64,000 bases of DNA from Oscillibacter hominis (lineage in GTDB: Bacteria > Bacillota > Clostridia > Oscillospirales > Oscillospiraceae). The translations under genes were made by a program, and so were the position numbers. This document shows, one piece after another, positions 61,694-64,000 of the stretch. Location: assembly GCF_014334055.1 (NCBI RefSeq), contig NZ_CP060490.1:1488001-1552000 (forward strand), read 5' to 3'. Numbering within the stretch: the first letter of the stretch is position 1; every line of letters begins with the position of its first letter. Below the pieces are notes generated by a model. It did not search any database. It worked only from the letters and a program-made list of their open reading frames with translations, and was not told the origin of the DNA.

Positions 61694-63187
61694 ATGAGTA
61701 CAGATACCAAAAACAAGGGCCCGAGAGAGGAATCAGTAGGACTGGCAATTTTCAAGTTCGTCCCCCTGTTTGTCTTCATCCTGCTGGTCATCTTCCTTCA
61801 GCTTGACCTGTTGGTTGCCGCACCCATCGCCGTCTTCTGCGCCGTTGTGGTAAGCATGTATGTCAACCGCAACAATTTCGACGCTGCCTTTGAGTTCGGC
61901 GTCAACTCCGTCCGCAGCATTGTCATGGTGTTCTTCGTCAGTATGTTCGCCTATGGCGTGGGCGAGTGCTTCATGGCTACCGGCGTCGGCGCCTCTATCA
62001 TCAACCTTTCTCTGGCAGCTGGCGTCACCGGTCAGACCATTGCCCCGCTTTCCTTTATCCTGACCTGCCTGCTGTCCTTGGCGACCGGTACCTCCTGGGG
62101 CACCTTCGCTGCCTGCGCCCCCATTTTCCTGTGGCTGAACTACATCCTGGGCGGCAACACCACTCTGGTGCTGGGCGCCATCGCCGGCGGCTCTTGCTTT
62201 GGTGATAACATCGGCATGATCTCCGATACCACCGTTCTTTCCTGCGGCATGCAGGACGTCAAGATCATCGACCGTGTGAAGCACCAGGGCCCTTGGTCCA
62301 TTCTGTGCATCATCATCACGCTGATCATCACCTTTGCAATGTCCCTCTCCCTGCCCTCCACTCAGGGCAGCCTGGCCGAAGCTCTGGAAAACATTCCTCC
62401 TGAGGCGTATGCCGCTTTGGAAGTGGAGCGTCCCGCCGCACTGTCTCTGTTGGAGCAGGTCCAGACCGGCGTTCCCATCTACATGGTCATCCCCTTCATT
62501 CTGGTCATCGGCACTGCCTTCACCGGCATGAACACCATGCTGTGCCTTGGCACCGGCATGCTCTCCGCCATGATCCTGGGCACCTTCGCCGGCACCTGCA
62601 CCCCCATGACCTGGCTGAACGACATGGTTCTCTCCGCGTTCGGTGAGTCCGGCAGCTGGGCCATCGTCATGATGATGTGGGTCGCGGCCTTCGGCGGCAT
62701 CATGAACAGTATGAATGCCTTCGAACCCCTGGCAAAATTGGTCGTCAGGCTGTCCAAGAATGTCCACCATCTGATGGGCTGGTGCGGTATCCTGTGCGTC
62801 GTCGGCAACGCCGCCCTGTCTGATGAATCCGCTGAGATCGCTACCTTCTCCCCCATCGTCCGCGGTATTGTTGAGGAGAACGTGGAGGCCACGGAGGAAG
62901 AGCAATACAGACTGCGCACCCGTCTGGCTACCTTTACCGATGCCTTGGGTGTGTACGGCTCTGAAATGATCCCCTGGCACTGCTTCCCCGTGTTCTATCT
63001 GGCCATCGCTTCCGCGGTGTTCCCCATCGTTGAGATCAGCGTTTGGGATATCATCGTAAACAACTGGATGTCCATGATCTCTGTGGTCAGTATCCTGGTC
63101 CTCACCTTCACTGGCTTGGATCGCTTTATCCCCCTGTTCAGACTGCCTGATGTAAAGCTGAGAAAAGAAGCCAAGGCAGCCAAGTAA
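61694..63187 (+). CDS. NhaC-family Na+/H+ antiporter-like transporter (second of two)
   Basis: 497 residues, ATG at 61694 (AAAGGATG upstream). NhaC-like membrane protein with TGTSWGTFAACAPIFLWLNYILGG and GGSCFGDNIGMISDTTVLSCGMQD, 10-12 helices. It is not a close copy of the preceding one (different loop lengths and an extra extracellular segment around residues 220-250 rich in Glu/Pro). Probably the second carrier of the same pathway, last gene before a terminator. Confidence 0.85.
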   Translation: MSTDTKNKGPREESVGLAIFKFVPLFVFILLVIFLQLDLLVAAPIAVFCAVVVSMYVNRNNFDAAFEFGVNSVRSIVMVFFVSMFAYGVGECFMATGVGASIINLSLAAGVTGQTIAPLSFILTCLLSLATGTSWGTFAACAPIFLWLNYILGGNTTLVLGAIAGGSCFGDNIGMISDTTVLSCGMQDVKIIDRVKHQGPWSILCIIITLIITFAMSLSLPSTQGSLAEALENIPPEAYAALEVERPAALSLLEQVQTGVPIYMVIPFILVIGTAFTGMNTMLCLGTGMLSAMILGTFAGTCTPMTWLNDMVLSAFGESGSWAIVMMMWVAAFGGIMNSMNAFEPLAKLVVRLSKNVHHLMGWCGILCVVGNAALSDESAEIATFSPIVRGIVEENVEATEEEQYRLRTRLATFTDALGVYGSEMIPWHCFPVFYLAIASAVFPIVEISVWDIIVNNWMSMISVVSILVLTFTGLDRFIPLFRLPDVKLRKEAKAAK

Positions 63188-63218
63188 ATCCTGATCAACT
63201 CTGTTTTGCACATAACAA

Positions 63219-63259
63219 GGGAAGAGGCGCGCCGCATCTGCGGTGCGCCTCTTCCCTTT
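63219..63259 (+). terminator. Terminator of the sigma-54 cluster
   Basis: GGGAAGAGGCGCGCCGC-ATCTG-CGGTGCGCCTCTTCCC then TTTC; one mismatch in the stem. Confidence 0.85.
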
Positions 63260-63369
63260 CACCCACCATGAGGACTTCACTCTGAACCGTTTTATCACAT
63301 CGGATCTCAGGCAAGACATCCAAAATCGGCACCCGATGCGGATGATTCCGTGAGAGCACCCATATGCGT

Positions 63370-63413
63370 AAAAAAAGCCCCCAAGGCAAATTTGCCTTGG
63401 GGGCTTTTTTGAT
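63370..63413 (-). terminator. Terminator of the rplJ-rplL operon
   Basis: On the minus strand, AAAAAAGCCCCCAAGGC-AAATTT-GCCTTGGGGGCTTTTTT, 11 bases beyond the rplL stop. Confidence 0.9.
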
Positions 63414-63423
63414 AGTTTGCTGC

Positions 63424-63795
63424 TTACTTCAGCTCAACCTTAGCGCCGGCCTCTTCCAGGGTCTTCTTCAGGGTCTCGGCCTCGTCCTTGGAGACAGCTT
63501 CCTTCAGGGTCTTGGGAGCGCCTTCGACAGTAGCCTTGGCCTCAGCCAGGCCCTGGCCGGTGATCTCACGAACAGCCTTGATGACCTTGATCTTGGCAGC
63601 GGCGTCAAAGCCGGTCAGGACAACGTCAAAGTCAGTCTTCTCCTCAGCAGCGGGAGCAGCAGCACCAGCAGCGGGAGCAGCCATGGCAGCGGCGGAAACG
63701 CCGAACTCTTCCTCCAGAGCGTGAACCAGCTCGGACAGTTCCAGGACGGTCAGAGCCTTGATCTCTTCGATCATAGCAGTAACTTTTTCAGACAT
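63424..63795 (-). CDS. rplL: 50S ribosomal protein L7/L12
   Basis: 123 residues. The N-terminal dimerisation helix ([33 protein letters not shown]), an Ala-rich hinge ([18 protein letters not shown]) and a C-terminal factor-binding domain ([48 protein letters not shown]) that recruits elongation factors. GGAGG lies 8 bases before the ATG. It is the last gene of an L10-L12 operon whose 5' part continues past the window edge. Confidence 0.98.
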   Translation of the reverse strand: MSEKVTAMIEEIKALTVLELSELVHALEEEFGVSAAAMAAPAAGAAAPAAEEKTDFDVVLTGFDAAAKIKVIKAVREITGQGLAEAKATVEGAPKTLKEAVSKDEAETLKKTLEEAGAKVELK

Positions 63796-63841
63796 TTGAT
63801 TAGCCTCCTAATAGTAAATTTCAGATTTTGTGTACCGCCGA

Positions 63842-64000
63842 TTATTCAGCAGCAGGAGCAGCCTCTTCGGCTGCGGGAGCGTCCACAGCGCCGTTCTTTT
63901 CGGCGATCTGCTTCAGGACGCAGGCCAGGCCGGAAATGGGGGCCAGCATGGTACCCAGCACCTGGGCCTGCAGGACAGGCAGAGCGGGGATGGAAGCCAG
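63842..64000 (-). CDS. rplJ: 50S ribosomal protein L10, C-terminal part (5' truncated by window)
   Basis: The last 52 codons of L10 (LASIPALPVLQAQVLGTMLAP, then LACVLKQIAEKNGAVDAPAAEE), ending at TAA (63842-63844), 46 bases before rplL. L10 anchors L7/L12 dimers to the large subunit. The N-terminal part lies beyond 64000. Confidence 0.9.
   Translation of the reverse strand: MASIPALPVLQAQVLGTMLAPISGLACVLKQIAEKNGAVDAPAAEEAAPAAE

Overview
The window looks like a chromosomal segment (about 60% GC) of an anaerobic Gram-positive Firmicute of the Clostridia, most likely the Oscillospiraceae (Flavonifractor/Oscillibacter-like). I infer this from the dnaG-rpoD pair, a ClpE-type unfoldase, ECF transporter genes, a 2-hydroxyacyl-CoA dehydratase activase pair, a YtvI-type sporulation membrane protein, a clostridial 6S RNA beside a foldase gene, and the rplJ-rplL end of a ribosomal operon. 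This is pattern recognition only; no database search was possible.

Layout. 1-8.6 kb: the murC 3' end, a prolyl-tRNA editing protein, an AIM24 protein, an Sfp-type phosphopantetheinyl transferase (minus), dnaG-rpoD, and an unusual protein joining a TetM-like ribosomal GTPase to a YacP/Rae1-like NYN nuclease domain. 8.6-15.2 kb: a P-loop ATPase gene (PRK06851-like) split in two by a 5.45-kb element. The element carries a large serine recombinase, a CcdA-TlpA redox fusion with an Rrf2 regulator, and a dipeptidase. Both junctions can be read to the base: a shared 6-bp core is flanked by inverted half-sites, and removing the element restores one reading frame of 354 codons. 15.2-18 kb: a GNAT acetyltransferase, a membrane lipase-like protein and an EFR1-type flavodoxin/ferredoxin protein. 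18-25.8 kb: one long minus-strand gene cluster, ecfA1-ecfA2-ecfT-truA-DUF5711-cvpA-clpE-small Cys protein. 25.8-31.2 kb: a methyltransferase and a dehydratase-activase operon. 31.2-37.2 kb: queH, a small membrane protein, and a hybrid histidine kinase coupled to a solute-binding lipoprotein. 37.3-41.5 kb: an ACT protein-hom-lysC operon (minus) and ytvI (plus). 41.5-48.7 kb: a class A PBP, a DUF1292 gene, 6S RNA, a parvulin foldase, tcdA, a DUF554 gene and a CsaA-like protein. 48.7-63.2 kb: a sigma-54 activator divergent from a 12.3-kb catabolic cluster. 63.4-64 kb: rplL and the 3' end of rplJ (minus).

The most system-like part is 48.7-63.2 kb. The intergenic region holds an exact match to the sigma-54 -24/-12 consensus at 50830-50845. 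A perfect 14-bp palindrome and degenerate copies lie 110-175 bp upstream, where an enhancer-binding protein would sit. The genes downstream encode two SDR dehydrogenases, both halves of a glycine-decarboxylase-like (GcvP) enzyme whose usual active-site motifs are replaced, an AcoX/NAD-kinase-like protein, two YtcJ-type amidohydrolases and two NhaC-family carriers. No GcvH, GcvT or lipoamide dehydrogenase gene is present. I read it as an inducible pathway for an unknown N-acyl or otherwise amidic substrate that uses a repurposed PLP decarboxylase-like complex; the substrate cannot be told from sequence alone.

Other items of high interest are the GTPase-NYN fusion at 5881-8499, which joins two activities that both act in the ribosomal A site, and the recombinase element with its recoverable attachment sites.
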